A DNA stretch of 64,000 nt from an uncultured Lachnospiraceae bacterium. Lineage in GTDB: Bacteria > Bacillota > Clostridia > Lachnospirales > Lachnospiraceae. The position numbers and the translations under genes are program-made. Positions 8,838-16,904 of the stretch are shown piece after piece. A model generated the notes under the pieces. That model did not search any database. It saw only the letters and a list, made by a program, of their open reading frames with translations, and was not told where the DNA came from. Location: the NCBI GenBank assembly GCA_910577115.1, contig CAJTMC010000010.1, forward strand, positions 1 through 64,000. Reading direction: 5' to 3'. Positions within the stretch are counted from its first letter, which is position 1; the number at the start of each line of letters is the position of its first letter.

Positions 8838-8903
8838 GTTGTTCTAAAGACGTTACGCCATTGCGGCGCCAATGTAAAACTACGTTTCACATACAAGAAC
8901 AAC
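8838..8903 (+). repeat. Inverted repeat in the atpG-atpD gap
   Basis: GTTGTTCT (8838-8845) and AGAACAAC (8896-8903) are perfect 8-base complements. Between them CATTG (8859-8863) and CAATG (8870-8874) form a second, smaller stem. The RNA would fold into a branched hairpin just after the atpG stop codon. No T tract follows, so it is not an ordinary terminator. Confidence 0.6.
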
Positions 8904-8961
8904 TGGATTTCACACGAACATTGCGTAATGAATAAAATTAGGATAGAGAGGAAACAAAGAG

Positions 8962-10353
8962 ATGGCAGATAAGATAATTGGTAAAGTTACCCAGATTATC
9001 GGTGCGGTTCTCGACGTTAAGTTTCAGGAGGGACAGCTTCCGGAAATTAACGATGCGATTAAAATTACGAGAAGTGATAATACAGAGCTCACAATCGAGG
9101 TTGCACAGCATTTGGGTGACGATACGGTAAGATGTATCGCCATGGGACCGACTGACGGACTTGTAAGAGGGATGGATGCCGTTGCAACAGGCGCACCGAT
9201 TACGGTTCCGGTTGGTGAGAGCACACTTGGACGTATGTTCAACGTTCTTGGCGAACCTATAGATAATAAACCGGCTCCCGAAGCACAGGGCTATGAGCCG
9301 ATTCACAGACCTGCACCTTCGTTTGAGGAGCAGGCTACAGAAACAGAAATGCTTGAGACCGGTATTAAAGTCGTTGACCTTCTTTGCCCGTATCAGAGAG
9401 GTGGTAAGATTGGCCTGTTTGGCGGTGCCGGTGTTGGTAAGACGGTATTGATTCAGGAGCTGATTACAAATATCGCGAATGAGCATGACGGATATTCGGT
9501 ATTTACGGGTGTAGGAGAGCGTACCAGAGAGGGTAATGACCTTTACTACGAAATGACGGATTCCGGCGTTATCAGCAAGACAGCAATGGTATTCGGACAG
9601 ATGAATGAGCCGCCCGGGGCGAGAATGCGAGTTGGTCTGACGGGGCTTACGATGGCGGAGTATTTCCGCGATAAGGGTGGAAAGGACGTGCTTCTTTTCA
9701 TTGACAATATTTTCCGTTTTACACAGGCTGGTTCCGAGGTTTCGGCGTTGCTTGGACGTGTGCCTTCTGCCGTAGGTTACCAGCCTACCCTTCAGACAGA
9801 GATGGGTGCTTTGCAGGAGCGTATTACATCGACTAAGAACGGTTCTATCACGTCCGTACAGGCGGTTTATGTGCCTGCCGATGACTTGACAGACCCGGCG
9901 CCTGCGACAACATTTGCGCATTTGGACGCAACGACCGTTCTTTCACGTTCGATTGTGGAGCTTGGTATTTATCCGGCTGTGGATCCGCTGGAGTCTACAT
10001 CGAGAATTCTTGATCCGCGTATTGTAGGTCAGGAGCATTATGAGGTAGCTCGCGGCGTGCAGCAGATTTTGCAGAAATATAAGGAATTGCAGGATATTAT
10101 CGCAATCCTCGGTATGGACGAATTGTCAGAGGAGGATAAGGTAACGGTTAATCGTGCGAGAAAGATTCAGAGATTTTTGTCTCAGCCGTTCCATGTAGCG
10201 GAGCAGTTTACCGGCTTGGAAGGTAAGTATGTGCCGATTACAGAGACAATCAGGGGCTTTAAGGAAATTATTGAAGGAAAGCATGACGATATTCCTGAAG
10301 GACATTTCTTAAATGCCGGAACAATTGATGACGTAGTAGCAAGAGCGAAGTAG
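8962..10353 (+). CDS. atpD: F0F1 ATP synthase subunit beta
   Basis: 463 residues, full length. The P-loop GGAGVGKT is at residues 154-161, followed by the catalytic-site GERTREGNDLY and FIDNIFRFTQAGSEVSALLG blocks; the DELSEED-like lever appears as DELSEEDK. This subunit carries the catalytic nucleotide sites of F1. GAGAGGAAAC precedes ATG. Confidence 0.98.
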   Translation: MADKIIGKVTQIIGAVLDVKFQEGQLPEINDAIKITRSDNTELTIEVAQHLGDDTVRCIAMGPTDGLVRGMDAVATGAPITVPVGESTLGRMFNVLGEPIDNKPAPEAQGYEPIHRPAPSFEEQATETEMLETGIKVVDLLCPYQRGGKIGLFGGAGVGKTVLIQELITNIANEHDGYSVFTGVGERTREGNDLYYEMTDSGVISKTAMVFGQMNEPPGARMRVGLTGLTMAEYFRDKGGKDVLLFIDNIFRFTQAGSEVSALLGRVPSAVGYQPTLQTEMGALQERITSTKNGSITSVQAVYVPADDLTDPAPATTFAHLDATTVLSRSIVELGIYPAVDPLESTSRILDPRIVGQEHYEVARGVQQILQKYKELQDIIAILGMDELSEEDKVTVNRARKIQRFLSQPFHVAEQFTGLEGKYVPITETIRGFKEIIEGKHDDIPEGHFLNAGTIDDVVARAK

Positions 10354-10356
10354 GCA

Positions 10357-10413
10357 GTATGAAAAATCGTTGATTTTTCATACGGCAAATTTGTGCAATA
10401 AGCACAAATTCGC
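10357..10413 (+). repeat. Two tandem perfect hairpins between atpD and atpC
   Basis: GTATGAAAAATC and GATTTTTCATAC form a perfect 12-base stem with a three-base loop (10357-10383). Five bases later AATTTGTGC and GCACAAATT form a perfect 9-base stem with a five-base loop (10388-10410). Both lie between the atpD stop and the atpC ribosome site. No T tract follows either, so they are better read as transcript processing or stability elements than as terminators. Confidence 0.75.
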
Positions 10414-10441
10414 AGACTGGGAAAGGAGCGGAGTTATTGCT

Positions 10442-10846
10442 ATGGCTGAAAAGTTCAAGCTTACAATTGTGACACCGGATCGTGAATTCTTTAACGAAGA
10501 AGCGGAGATGGTGGAATTCAATACAACGGAAGGCGAAATCGGCGTCTATGCGGGGCATGCGCCTTTGACGGTTATTGTAAAGCCTGGAATTCTTACGATA
10601 ACGCAGGGTGAGACTGTGAGAAATGCGGCGCTTCATGCCGGTTTTGTGCAAATTCTTCCGGAGGAGATTACGATTCTTGCGGAGATTATTGAGTGGCCTC
10701 AGGAGATTGATGCGAAGCGTGCTGAGGCGGCGAAGCAAAGAGCCGAGGGAAGGATTGCAGAGCGCAATGCAAACATTGACCTTGACAGGGCGCAGGCAGC
10801 GTTGATGAGGGCGATAGCGCGTATTAATGCGGCTGGATTGAAATAA
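10442..10846 (+). CDS. atpC: F0F1 ATP synthase subunit epsilon
   Basis: 134 residues: an N-terminal beta sandwich (KLTIVTPDREFF, then TTEGEIGVYAGHAPL) and a C-terminal two-helix arm with a DIDLDRAQAAL-like end. It couples rotor to F1 and regulates ATP hydrolysis. The ATG at 10442 follows GGAAAGGAGCGG; the upstream in-frame start lies within the hairpin region and is unlikely. Last gene of the operon, followed by a terminator. Confidence 0.96.
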   Translation: MAEKFKLTIVTPDREFFNEEAEMVEFNTTEGEIGVYAGHAPLTVIVKPGILTITQGETVRNAALHAGFVQILPEEITILAEIIEWPQEIDAKRAEAAKQRAEGRIAERNANIDLDRAQAALMRAIARINAAGLK

Positions 10847-10865
10847 TCATATTGACTTTTGTTGG

Positions 10866-10902
10866 AGCCATTGTCTGAGGAGGACTTAGACAGTGGCTTT
10901 TC
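10866..10902 (+). terminator. Terminator of the ATP synthase operon
   Basis: AGCCATTGTCT pairs with AGACAGTGGCT (one G-U) around an 11-base loop and is followed by a short T tract. It lies 20 bases after the atpC stop. Confidence 0.8.
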
Positions 10903-10927
10903 AAAACGACAGGAAGGGAGGGCTATT

Positions 10928-12043
10928 ATGAAGATTTGTGGGAAAGCTATGAGAATGGCGGCATTTGTGCTGACACTTACCGTATTGCTGACTTTGGGAA
11001 TGCCGTCTGGTGTTATTACGGCACAAGCAAGGGAGATATTTCATATTACCGCAAAGTCTGCTGCAGGAGGTGGTATTACTGATGAGGGAAGGCATGGTGT
11101 AAAGGAAGGCAATGACAAGACTTATCATATTTATCCGGATGCAGGGCACAGGGTGAATTATGTTGTGGTTGACGGTCAAAATATTGGAGCCGTTACGGAG
11201 TATACATTTGAAGATGTTGACAGAGACCATGAGATTTATGTGTATTTTATTTCCGGTTCAGCATCTGATCAAAATGTCGTAAGTAAGAAGACTTTGTCCG
11301 TATTGGGAAGTTTTTCGCTGACAAGCGGTGCAGGTGCTTATGCTCCGGATGCGAAGGTGACGGTTGATGCAGGAACAATGGCGGGATTTAGCTTTGCAGG
11401 CTGGCTTGCATCGGACGGTAAAATTTATCCGTCTGCAAAAACGACAATCACGATGCCGAAATATGATTTGGTATTGTATGCGAACTGGGTGGCTGACGGG
11501 ATTCCCGGTGTGTCAAATCAGATCGCGACAACCAATTTGAAGGGCGATCAGGCACTTGGCTGGAAAGCGGTTACCGAGAAGCTTGCTACGTTTACGGCAG
11601 CAGATTTGCTGGAAGGTTCCGGCTCTACAATGAATGTGAGCACAGCCGGATTTAATTGCTACGTCGATGCGTCTGCGATTGCCGTTTTGAATACAAGACC
11701 GGGAATGGCACTCAACGTTTCCTATGGCACAGATGCCAGTTTTACGTTTTTTGGCGATTCAAATAATGCACTGTTTAGAGGTACGGAGCTGAGCTATACA
11801 AGCACCACAAAATCAACAGGAGCTTTGCATGAGAAGGAGATCACCTTTGCGGAACAGGGCTCTATCGGTACGGGTATTTATGCAAATGTATTGCTGTCGG
11901 AGGCGGCTGTCGGGCAGACGGTAAATGTCTATATTGTTGATGCAAAGGGGAATGAGGCATTGTATCTGACAACAGTAGTTGACGCGTCAAACAGAATTGC
12001 TGTACCTTTAGCGGCAAAGGTAACACTTCGGATTAAATATTAA
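10928..12043 (+). CDS. Secreted protein with InlB/Flg_new-type repeat
   Basis: 371 residues. A basic start and a hydrophobic core end in an AQA-like signal peptidase site near residue 36, so it is exported. The region around residues 150-190 (FAGWLASDGKIYPSAK, then TITMPKYDLVLYANW) is the InlB B-repeat/Flg_new fold seen in many Firmicute cell-surface proteins. The C-terminal half is beta-rich and unrecognised. No sortase motif or membrane anchor is visible. The ATG at 10928 follows GGAAGGGAGGG. Its binding partner is unknown. Confidence 0.75.
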   Translation: MKICGKAMRMAAFVLTLTVLLTLGMPSGVITAQAREIFHITAKSAAGGGITDEGRHGVKEGNDKTYHIYPDAGHRVNYVVVDGQNIGAVTEYTFEDVDRDHEIYVYFISGSASDQNVVSKKTLSVLGSFSLTSGAGAYAPDAKVTVDAGTMAGFSFAGWLASDGKIYPSAKTTITMPKYDLVLYANWVADGIPGVSNQIATTNLKGDQALGWKAVTEKLATFTAADLLEGSGSTMNVSTAGFNCYVDASAIAVLNTRPGMALNVSYGTDASFTFFGDSNNALFRGTELSYTSTTKSTGALHEKEITFAEQGSIGTGIYANVLLSEAAVGQTVNVYIVDAKGNEALYLTTVVDASNRIAVPLAAKVTLRIKY

Positions 12044-12123
12044 TGTGGATACAAGAATAGTTCATTACGAACGAATAATCAAGGAAATGCATATGATAAT
12101 CATAAAAACGAGGAGCTCGAAAA

Positions 12124-12654
12124 ATGGATTATTATAAAGCATTTCCTTTTTATATGAGATACCGCGATACACCCTACGCCAGTACGCCTTATCAGGGTTA
12201 TGGACAATGGAATCAAGCGCCGGCTGGTCAGCCAATGATGCTTCCGGAAGACAGGATTCTTGAGGATATGGAGTACTTGCAGCAGATGTATCCTACTTAT
12301 GCGAAAAATTATCAGAACGTAATTAGCAGTGTGGCGGATAAAATGGATTACGAGGGCAGTTTTATCTATGACCAGTATCCTGACAAATTGAGCATACAGC
12401 GCATGGTATCAAGCGTTATGACAGTGATTAAGACGAATGAGGACAAGGAGAACGGCAGCGTTGATTCACAGCAAAACCAGCCAATGAAAACTGCGGATGA
12501 AAGTATGATTGTGACAGCCGATACGCTTACGGAACGTGCACCGTGGGGTGAGAAAGAGCCTTGGATCAGGGAGCTTGTCACGGTGCTGATGTATTATGAA
12601 ATACTTGGGCGCAGAAAGCGCAGACAGAAGAAGTATTGGAATATGTCAATATAG
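12124..12654 (+). CDS. Hypothetical protein, Tyr/Pro-rich N-terminus
   Basis: 176 residues, unrecognised. The first 40 residues are rich in Tyr, Pro and Gln. A helical part (about 42-75) contains EDMEYLQQMYPTYAKNYQNV. A polar linker follows, then a short helix with a basic end (EILGRRKRRQKKYW). There is no signal peptide. CGAGGAGC precedes ATG. It follows the secreted protein by 80 bases and ends before a terminator. The layout, with a low-complexity N-terminus, recalls spore- or envelope-associated small proteins, but that is only an impression. Confidence 0.7.
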   Translation: MDYYKAFPFYMRYRDTPYASTPYQGYGQWNQAPAGQPMMLPEDRILEDMEYLQQMYPTYAKNYQNVISSVADKMDYEGSFIYDQYPDKLSIQRMVSSVMTVIKTNEDKENGSVDSQQNQPMKTADESMIVTADTLTERAPWGEKEPWIRELVTVLMYYEILGRRKRRQKKYWNMSI

Positions 12655-12677
12655 ATATATTTATTTTCACAGAAGCT

Positions 12678-12713
12678 TACACCGGCTGGAATTATGCCGG
12701 TGTAGGTTTTTTT
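12678..12713 (+). terminator. Rho-independent terminator
   Basis: TACACCGGC pairs perfectly with GCCGGTGTA around a nine-base loop and is followed by GGTTTTTTT. It closes the transcript of the preceding hypothetical gene. Confidence 0.92.
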
Positions 12714-12835
12714 AGGTTAAAAAGCACTTTTTAATAATTATGTGTTTATGGGACATACTATGAAGGAAAGCGAAATTTTTATGATTTCTTGATTGCGAAT
12801 CGCACGATAATAATATTAAAAAACAATGAATTTCA

Positions 12836-12865
12836 TTGACGAAGTGATATTGATAAGAGTATAAT
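12836..12865 (+). promoter_or_regulatory. Promoter of the SRP RNA gene
   Basis: TTGACG at 12836-12841 and a perfect TATAAT at 12860-12865 with 18 bases between. The RNA start is predicted 6-8 bases downstream, which agrees with the 5' end of the SRP RNA. The bases between the previous terminator and this promoter hold no gene. Confidence 0.85.
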
Positions 12866-12870
12866 ATAAA

Positions 12871-13138
12871 CACCGTGCAGCCGGGGCGGTAGCGGTGCCC
12901 TGTACCATCAATCCGCTATAGTTGGGGTGATGGACGGCAAGAGGGTCTGCGTTGATGCAGCTGCCCTTTATAAGCGGCGTTGAAGTTTGGGTCTCACGCA
13001 ATATGTGCCATCGAACCGTGTCAGGATAGGAATATAGCAGCACTAAGGTGGATTTCGTATGTGCCGTGAGGGTGCCTGGCGGAGCAGGCTGTAAAGGTAA
13101 CGTGCATGGGCATAGGGCTCGAAGCCGTCCGCACGGTA
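12871..13138 (+). ncRNA. ffs: Signal recognition particle RNA, large (Alu-domain) bacterial type
   Basis: About 265 bases with the clostridial large-SRP-RNA landmarks in order: GGTAGCGGTGCCCTGTACC and CAATCCGCTATAG near the 5' end (Alu domain), GTTGAAGTTTGGGTC, the S-domain core GAACCGTGTCAGG...AGCAGCACTAAG, GTGCCG, and a 3' end whose GCACGGT pairs with the 5' ACCGTGC. The RNA scaffolds Ffh and targets nascent membrane proteins to the translocon. The apical loop keeps GGAA, but its closing stem is ATA/TAT instead of the usual TCC/GGA, a compensated change. Ends are approximate by a few bases. Confidence 0.93.
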
Positions 13139-13299
13139 TGACAAACAGTTGTCAAACAAATATTTGTCATGAAAAAGGATAGTAAGGGTGATTTTGTAAC
13201 TGTTGGGTCAGGTTTGTGCACTTGCTGCACAAACCGTGGGAAAACGTGAATTGCGTTAGGCATCAAGCCACCATGAAGTGGTTTTGCATGGCTTGATGC
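13139..13299 (+). other. Palindrome-rich region between SRP RNA and the YerB-like gene
   Basis: Four inverted repeats stand in a row. TGACAAACAGTTGTCA and ACAAATATTTGT (13139-13168) are followed by a perfect 10-base stem GGTTTGTGCA/TGCACAAACC with a five-base loop (13211-13235). A perfect 10-base stem GCATCAAGCC/GGCTTGATGC encloses ACC...GGT (13260-13299). No clear T tract follows any of them. No coding sequence is convincing. Confidence 0.6.
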
Positions 13300-13301
13300 A
13301 T

Positions 13302-13337
13302 GTAACTATGAAGGAACTGAATAGTTACGGATTTTTT
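13302..13337 (+). repeat. Hairpin with conserved loop, terminator-like, copy 1
   Basis: GTAACTAT pairs with ATAGTTAC around the loop GAAGGAACTGA and is followed by GGATTTTTT. The same loop, with a different self-complementary stem, occurs at 20387-20413. It ends 20 bases before the YerB-like start codon, so as a terminator it could limit transcription arriving from the SRP RNA gene. Confidence 0.6.
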
Positions 13338-13356
13338 AACAAAGGGGAGAAGAATC

Positions 13357-14493
13357 ATGAAGAGAATGAACATGAAAAAAGGCATGGCTTTGTTCCTGGC
13401 AATGGCTTTGGCAACGTCTGCAATGACGGCGTGCGGAAACAAGGACGACAATAACGAGCCTGCGACAGAAATTGATTTTAACGATGTTTCCAATGGGGAA
13501 AATAACACGGAGGCCGAGACAGAGGAGACAAGCACAACGGATGATGTTTCGGAAGAGACGCGAGAGGGCATGTACCGCAGTGAGATTACGAATGAGTGGA
13601 TTGACGAGAGCTTAAAGGATCAGCGCCCTGTGGCGATTATGGTAGATAATGAGTCAACGGCGCTTCCGCATTATGGTCTGACGGAAGCAGACGTGGTATA
13701 TGAAATTATGAACAGTACGGCAAACGGCAGAATTACGCGTCTTATGGCGATTGTGAAGGACTGGGGCAAGATTGAGCAGTTCGGAAGCATCCGAAGCACG
13801 CGTTCAACAAACATTATGCTTGCGGCAGAGTGGAACGCGGTACTTTGCCACGATGGGGGGCCGTTCTATATTAATGATTGGATTGCAAAGAAGTATTCCG
13901 CAAATTTCAGCGGTGGGTTTACGCGTGTGAATAACGGAAAATCAAGAGAGTTTACTGAGTATGTATGTTCAGGTGACTTGGACAAGATGTTCAGCAACTC
14001 AAAGTACAGTACGGAATATAACGAATATTATCCCGGTCAGCACTATTTCTTCTCTGATACAGAGATTGATTTATCCGAGATTGGCGATACGGTTGACTGT
14101 ACGGAAATTGAGCTTCCGTTCCCGCATAACAGTTCAAGACTGGAGTACAACGAGGCGACAGGAACGTATGATTACTTTGAGTACGGAAAGGCACACAAGG
14201 ATCCGCAGCATGACAATGCGCAGCTTACCTTCAAGAATCTGTTGATACAGGATACGACGTTTGCACAGCTTGATGAAAATGGATATCTGATTTACAATGC
14301 GATTGATTCCGGACGTGATGCATATTACATTACAAACGGTAAGGCGATTGAAGTGACATGGATTAAGGCAGGCGAAAGCGAGCCTACAATTTACCTGAAC
14401 AAGGCGACAGGCGAGCAGATTGAATTGAATACTGGAAAGACTTATGTAGCGCTAGTTCCGTCTGATTCATGGGATGATGTTGTAATTAAGTAA
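13357..14493 (+). CDS. DUF3048 (YerB-like) lipoprotein
   Basis: 378 residues. A lipoprotein signal ends in the lipobox MTAC at about residue 26 and is followed by an acidic, low-complexity linker to about residue 75. The DUF3048 fold follows: RPVAIMVDNESTALPHYGL, then ADVVYEIMNSTANGRITRL and IGSIRSTRS-like FGSIRSTRST, with a second domain to the end. YerB relatives are membrane-anchored proteins of unknown function in Firmicutes. AAGGGGAG lies eight bases before ATG. A terminator follows. Confidence 0.9.
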   Translation: MKRMNMKKGMALFLAMALATSAMTACGNKDDNNEPATEIDFNDVSNGENNTEAETEETSTTDDVSEETREGMYRSEITNEWIDESLKDQRPVAIMVDNESTALPHYGLTEADVVYEIMNSTANGRITRLMAIVKDWGKIEQFGSIRSTRSTNIMLAAEWNAVLCHDGGPFYINDWIAKKYSANFSGGFTRVNNGKSREFTEYVCSGDLDKMFSNSKYSTEYNEYYPGQHYFFSDTEIDLSEIGDTVDCTEIELPFPHNSSRLEYNEATGTYDYFEYGKAHKDPQHDNAQLTFKNLLIQDTTFAQLDENGYLIYNAIDSGRDAYYITNGKAIEVTWIKAGESEPTIYLNKATGEQIELNTGKTYVALVPSDSWDDVVIK

Positions 14494-14506
14494 TAGTTAA
14501 AAAATT

Positions 14507-14544
14507 AACGGATACTCAAAGTAAGGGTATCCGTTTTCTGTTTT
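14507..14544 (+). terminator. Rho-independent terminator
   Basis: AACGGATAC pairs with GTATCCGTT around an 11-base loop, then TTCTGTTTT. It follows the YerB-like gene by 13 bases. Confidence 0.85.
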
Positions 14545-14674
14545 ATGCACACGGGCACTCAAAGGAAATATGTCATCAAACCGATAAATCGGTTCGCTGA
14601 CGGGCGCCCGGCGCGACGAGTAGGGGAAGCTGAATCTCCGCTGCTCGATTTTATAGAAAGGAATGGAGATTAGC

Positions 14675-16795
14675 ATGACAAGAGAGGAAGCAAGAAAAAA
14701 AGCAGAAGATTTGGTGCGTCAAATGACGCTTGAAGAGGCGGCGTCACAGCTTAGATATGATGCACCGGCAATAGAGCGTTTGGGTATTCCTGAATACAAC
14801 TGGTGGAATGAGGCGCTTCACGGTGTGGCGCGTGCGGGCGTGGCGACGTGCTTTCCACAGGCAATCGGATTGGGCGCTACATTTGATACGGAGCTTATGC
14901 TTACAATTGCAAAAGCAATTGCACTTGAAACACGGGCAAAATATAATACTTATTCTGCGCATAATGACAGAACGCAATATAAGGGAGTGACCATGTGGAC
15001 GCCCAACATCAATATCTTTCGGGACCCGCGGTGGGGAAGAGGGCAGGAGACTTTTGGCGAAGACCCGCAGCTTACGGCGCAGATGGGCTGTGCGATGATT
15101 AACGGTTTACAGGAAAAACGAGACGGATTTATGACTGCCGCGGCATGTGCAAAGCATTTTGCGGTGCATTCGGGACCGGAAGCTTTACGGCATGAGTTTG
15201 ATGCCAAAGTATCGAAAAAGGATTTGTGGGAAACCTATCTTCCGGCTTTTGAGGCATGTGTAAAGGATGCGGGTGTTGAAGCGGTTATGGGCGCTTACAA
15301 CCGTACAAACGGCGAGCCTTGTTGTGCACATGAGTATCTGATGAATGATGTGCTTAGGGGCGAATGGAAGTTCGAGGGTCATTATGTCTCAGACTGTTGG
15401 GCAATTCGGGATTTTCATGAGAAGCATCATATTACGGAAGCACCGGAAGATTCGGTGTCGCTTGCGCTTGGAGCGGGCTGTGATTTGAATTGCGGATGTA
15501 CGTATCAGAGAATTTTGAATGCATATGAGCAGGGTAAGATAACGAGAGAAGAAATTGACCGGAGTGCGGTGCGCCTTTTTACGACAAGGTATTTGCTTGG
15601 ACTGTTTGACAAGTCGGCGCTTGATGAGATTCCATACAGCGTGGTGGGATGCAGGGAACATTTGGAGCTTGCGTATCGGGCGGCAATTGAGAGCTGTGTG
15701 CTTTTGAAAAACGACGGAACGCTTCCGCTGGATAAAAAGAACTATCATACAATCGCTGTGATTGGTCCGAATGCGGACAGTACGGCGGCGCTTGTGGGAA
15801 ATTACAACGGGACACCGCCAAGGGCTGTTACGCTGTTGCAGGGAATCAGCGATTTTTGCTTTGCGAACAATATTGAGGTTCATTATGCGCAGGGGTGTCA
15901 TCTGTATGACAACACACCGCCTAAGAAGCCGCATTTGGGTTATTTTGTGACGGAGGGTGTGATTGCTGCCCAAAATTCGGATCTTGTAATTTTGTGCGTG
16001 GGACTTGACGCCAGTTTGGAGGGAGAACAGGGCGACAGGGGAAATCAGTTCCCGAGCGGTGATAAGCGGGATTTGCTTTTGCCCGAAACGCAGAGAATTC
16101 TGATCGAAGAAGTGGCAAAGACCAAAAAGCCGTTTCTTATTATAAATGCGAGCGGAAGCCCGATTGATTTATCAGCTTATGAAGAACAGGCGAAAGCGAT
16201 TTTGCAGGTATGGTATCCGGGCGGCGAAGGCGGTCGTGCAGTCGCGGACATTCTTTTTGGGAAGGCGGCGCCGCAAGGAAAACTTCCGGTTACCTTCTAT
16301 TATAATGAGAATCAAATTCCGGATATAACAGATTATGCAATGAAGGGACGTACTTACCGCTATATGGAAGAGAAGCCTTGGAAGCCGTTTGGGTTTGGAC
16401 TGACATACGGGGAAGCAGAGATTTGCAATGTGCAGTCGCAAGGATTTTCGGCTGAAAAGACAGGCGAAGGCAAATGGCATATTGCGATAACGGATAAAGC
16501 TGTTTATCAGGAGGCGGGTAAGAACGGTCTTGCGGTAACTGTCACATGTACTACAAAATATGACACATGTGTCAGTGAAATTTTGCAAATATATGTTCAT
16601 GTGAACGGGACGGACAATGAAGTGCCAAATATCAGGCTTGCGGCATTTGGACGCATGAAGGTCTTGCCGGGTAAAGAGACGGTAAAGACGTTTGCCATTC
16701 CGGCAAAGGCATTTATGACAGTTGACAGCGAGGGCATGAGAATTGCTGACGGAGACGGAGCAGACATTTATATCGGATTTTCGTCAGAGAAATAA
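14675..16795 (+). CDS. Glycoside hydrolase family 3 (beta-xylosidase/beta-glucosidase type), cytoplasmic
   Basis: 706 residues, no signal peptide. The N-terminal TIM barrel carries the substrate-binding NWWNEALHGVARAG, WTPNINIFRDPRWGRGQETFGED, the KHF pair (about residue 160) and the nucleophile aspartate in VSDCWAIRDF (about residue 240). The alpha/beta sandwich and a fibronectin-like C-terminal domain follow. This subgroup removes xylose, arabinose or glucose from the ends of imported oligosaccharides; the exact sugar cannot be read. The second ATG (14675) has GGAG at good spacing; the ATG at 14663 abuts its own site. Confidence 0.9.
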   Translation: MTREEARKKAEDLVRQMTLEEAASQLRYDAPAIERLGIPEYNWWNEALHGVARAGVATCFPQAIGLGATFDTELMLTIAKAIALETRAKYNTYSAHNDRTQYKGVTMWTPNINIFRDPRWGRGQETFGEDPQLTAQMGCAMINGLQEKRDGFMTAAACAKHFAVHSGPEALRHEFDAKVSKKDLWETYLPAFEACVKDAGVEAVMGAYNRTNGEPCCAHEYLMNDVLRGEWKFEGHYVSDCWAIRDFHEKHHITEAPEDSVSLALGAGCDLNCGCTYQRILNAYEQGKITREEIDRSAVRLFTTRYLLGLFDKSALDEIPYSVVGCREHLELAYRAAIESCVLLKNDGTLPLDKKNYHTIAVIGPNADSTAALVGNYNGTPPRAVTLLQGISDFCFANNIEVHYAQGCHLYDNTPPKKPHLGYFVTEGVIAAQNSDLVILCVGLDASLEGEQGDRGNQFPSGDKRDLLLPETQRILIEEVAKTKKPFLIINASGSPIDLSAYEEQAKAILQVWYPGGEGGRAVADILFGKAAPQGKLPVTFYYNENQIPDITDYAMKGRTYRYMEEKPWKPFGFGLTYGEAEICNVQSQGFSAEKTGEGKWHIAITDKAVYQEAGKNGLAVTVTCTTKYDTCVSEILQIYVHVNGTDNEVPNIRLAAFGRMKVLPGKETVKTFAIPAKAFMTVDSEGMRIADGDGADIYIGFSSEK
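16561..16574. repeat. Copy of the TGACACATGTGTCA palindrome inside the glycosidase gene
   Basis: A perfect 14-base palindrome identical to the two upstream of fabZ (27834 and 27864). It lies in the coding sequence of the C-terminal domain and is preceded by a half-match GTCACATG at about 16541. Confidence 0.7.
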
Positions 16796-16826
16796 TAGGA
16801 ATCATGCGATTACCAAACAAATACCA

Positions 16827-16855
16827 TGTACAAATGTTTAAAAAATTGTTATAAT
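16827..16855 (+). promoter_or_regulatory. Promoter of the TPR/Hsp70 pair
   Basis: TGTACA at 16827-16832 and a perfect TATAAT at 16850-16855 with 17 bases between. It is followed by a small AATATCC/GGATATT hairpin and then the ribosome site of the TPR gene. Confidence 0.65.
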
Positions 16856-16904
16856 ATCCGCTAAAGGGATATTTTAAAATGAAATACAAAGGAGAACGGG
16901 TTAC

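Noticed and set aside
8938..9921. 327-residue reverse open frame opposite atpD
   Set aside because: Arises from codon bias of the complementary strand; atpD on the other strand is certain.
15389..15973. 194-residue reverse open frame opposite the glycosidase gene
   Set aside because: Composition is basic and low in real domain features, the usual product of a GC-biased complementary frame.
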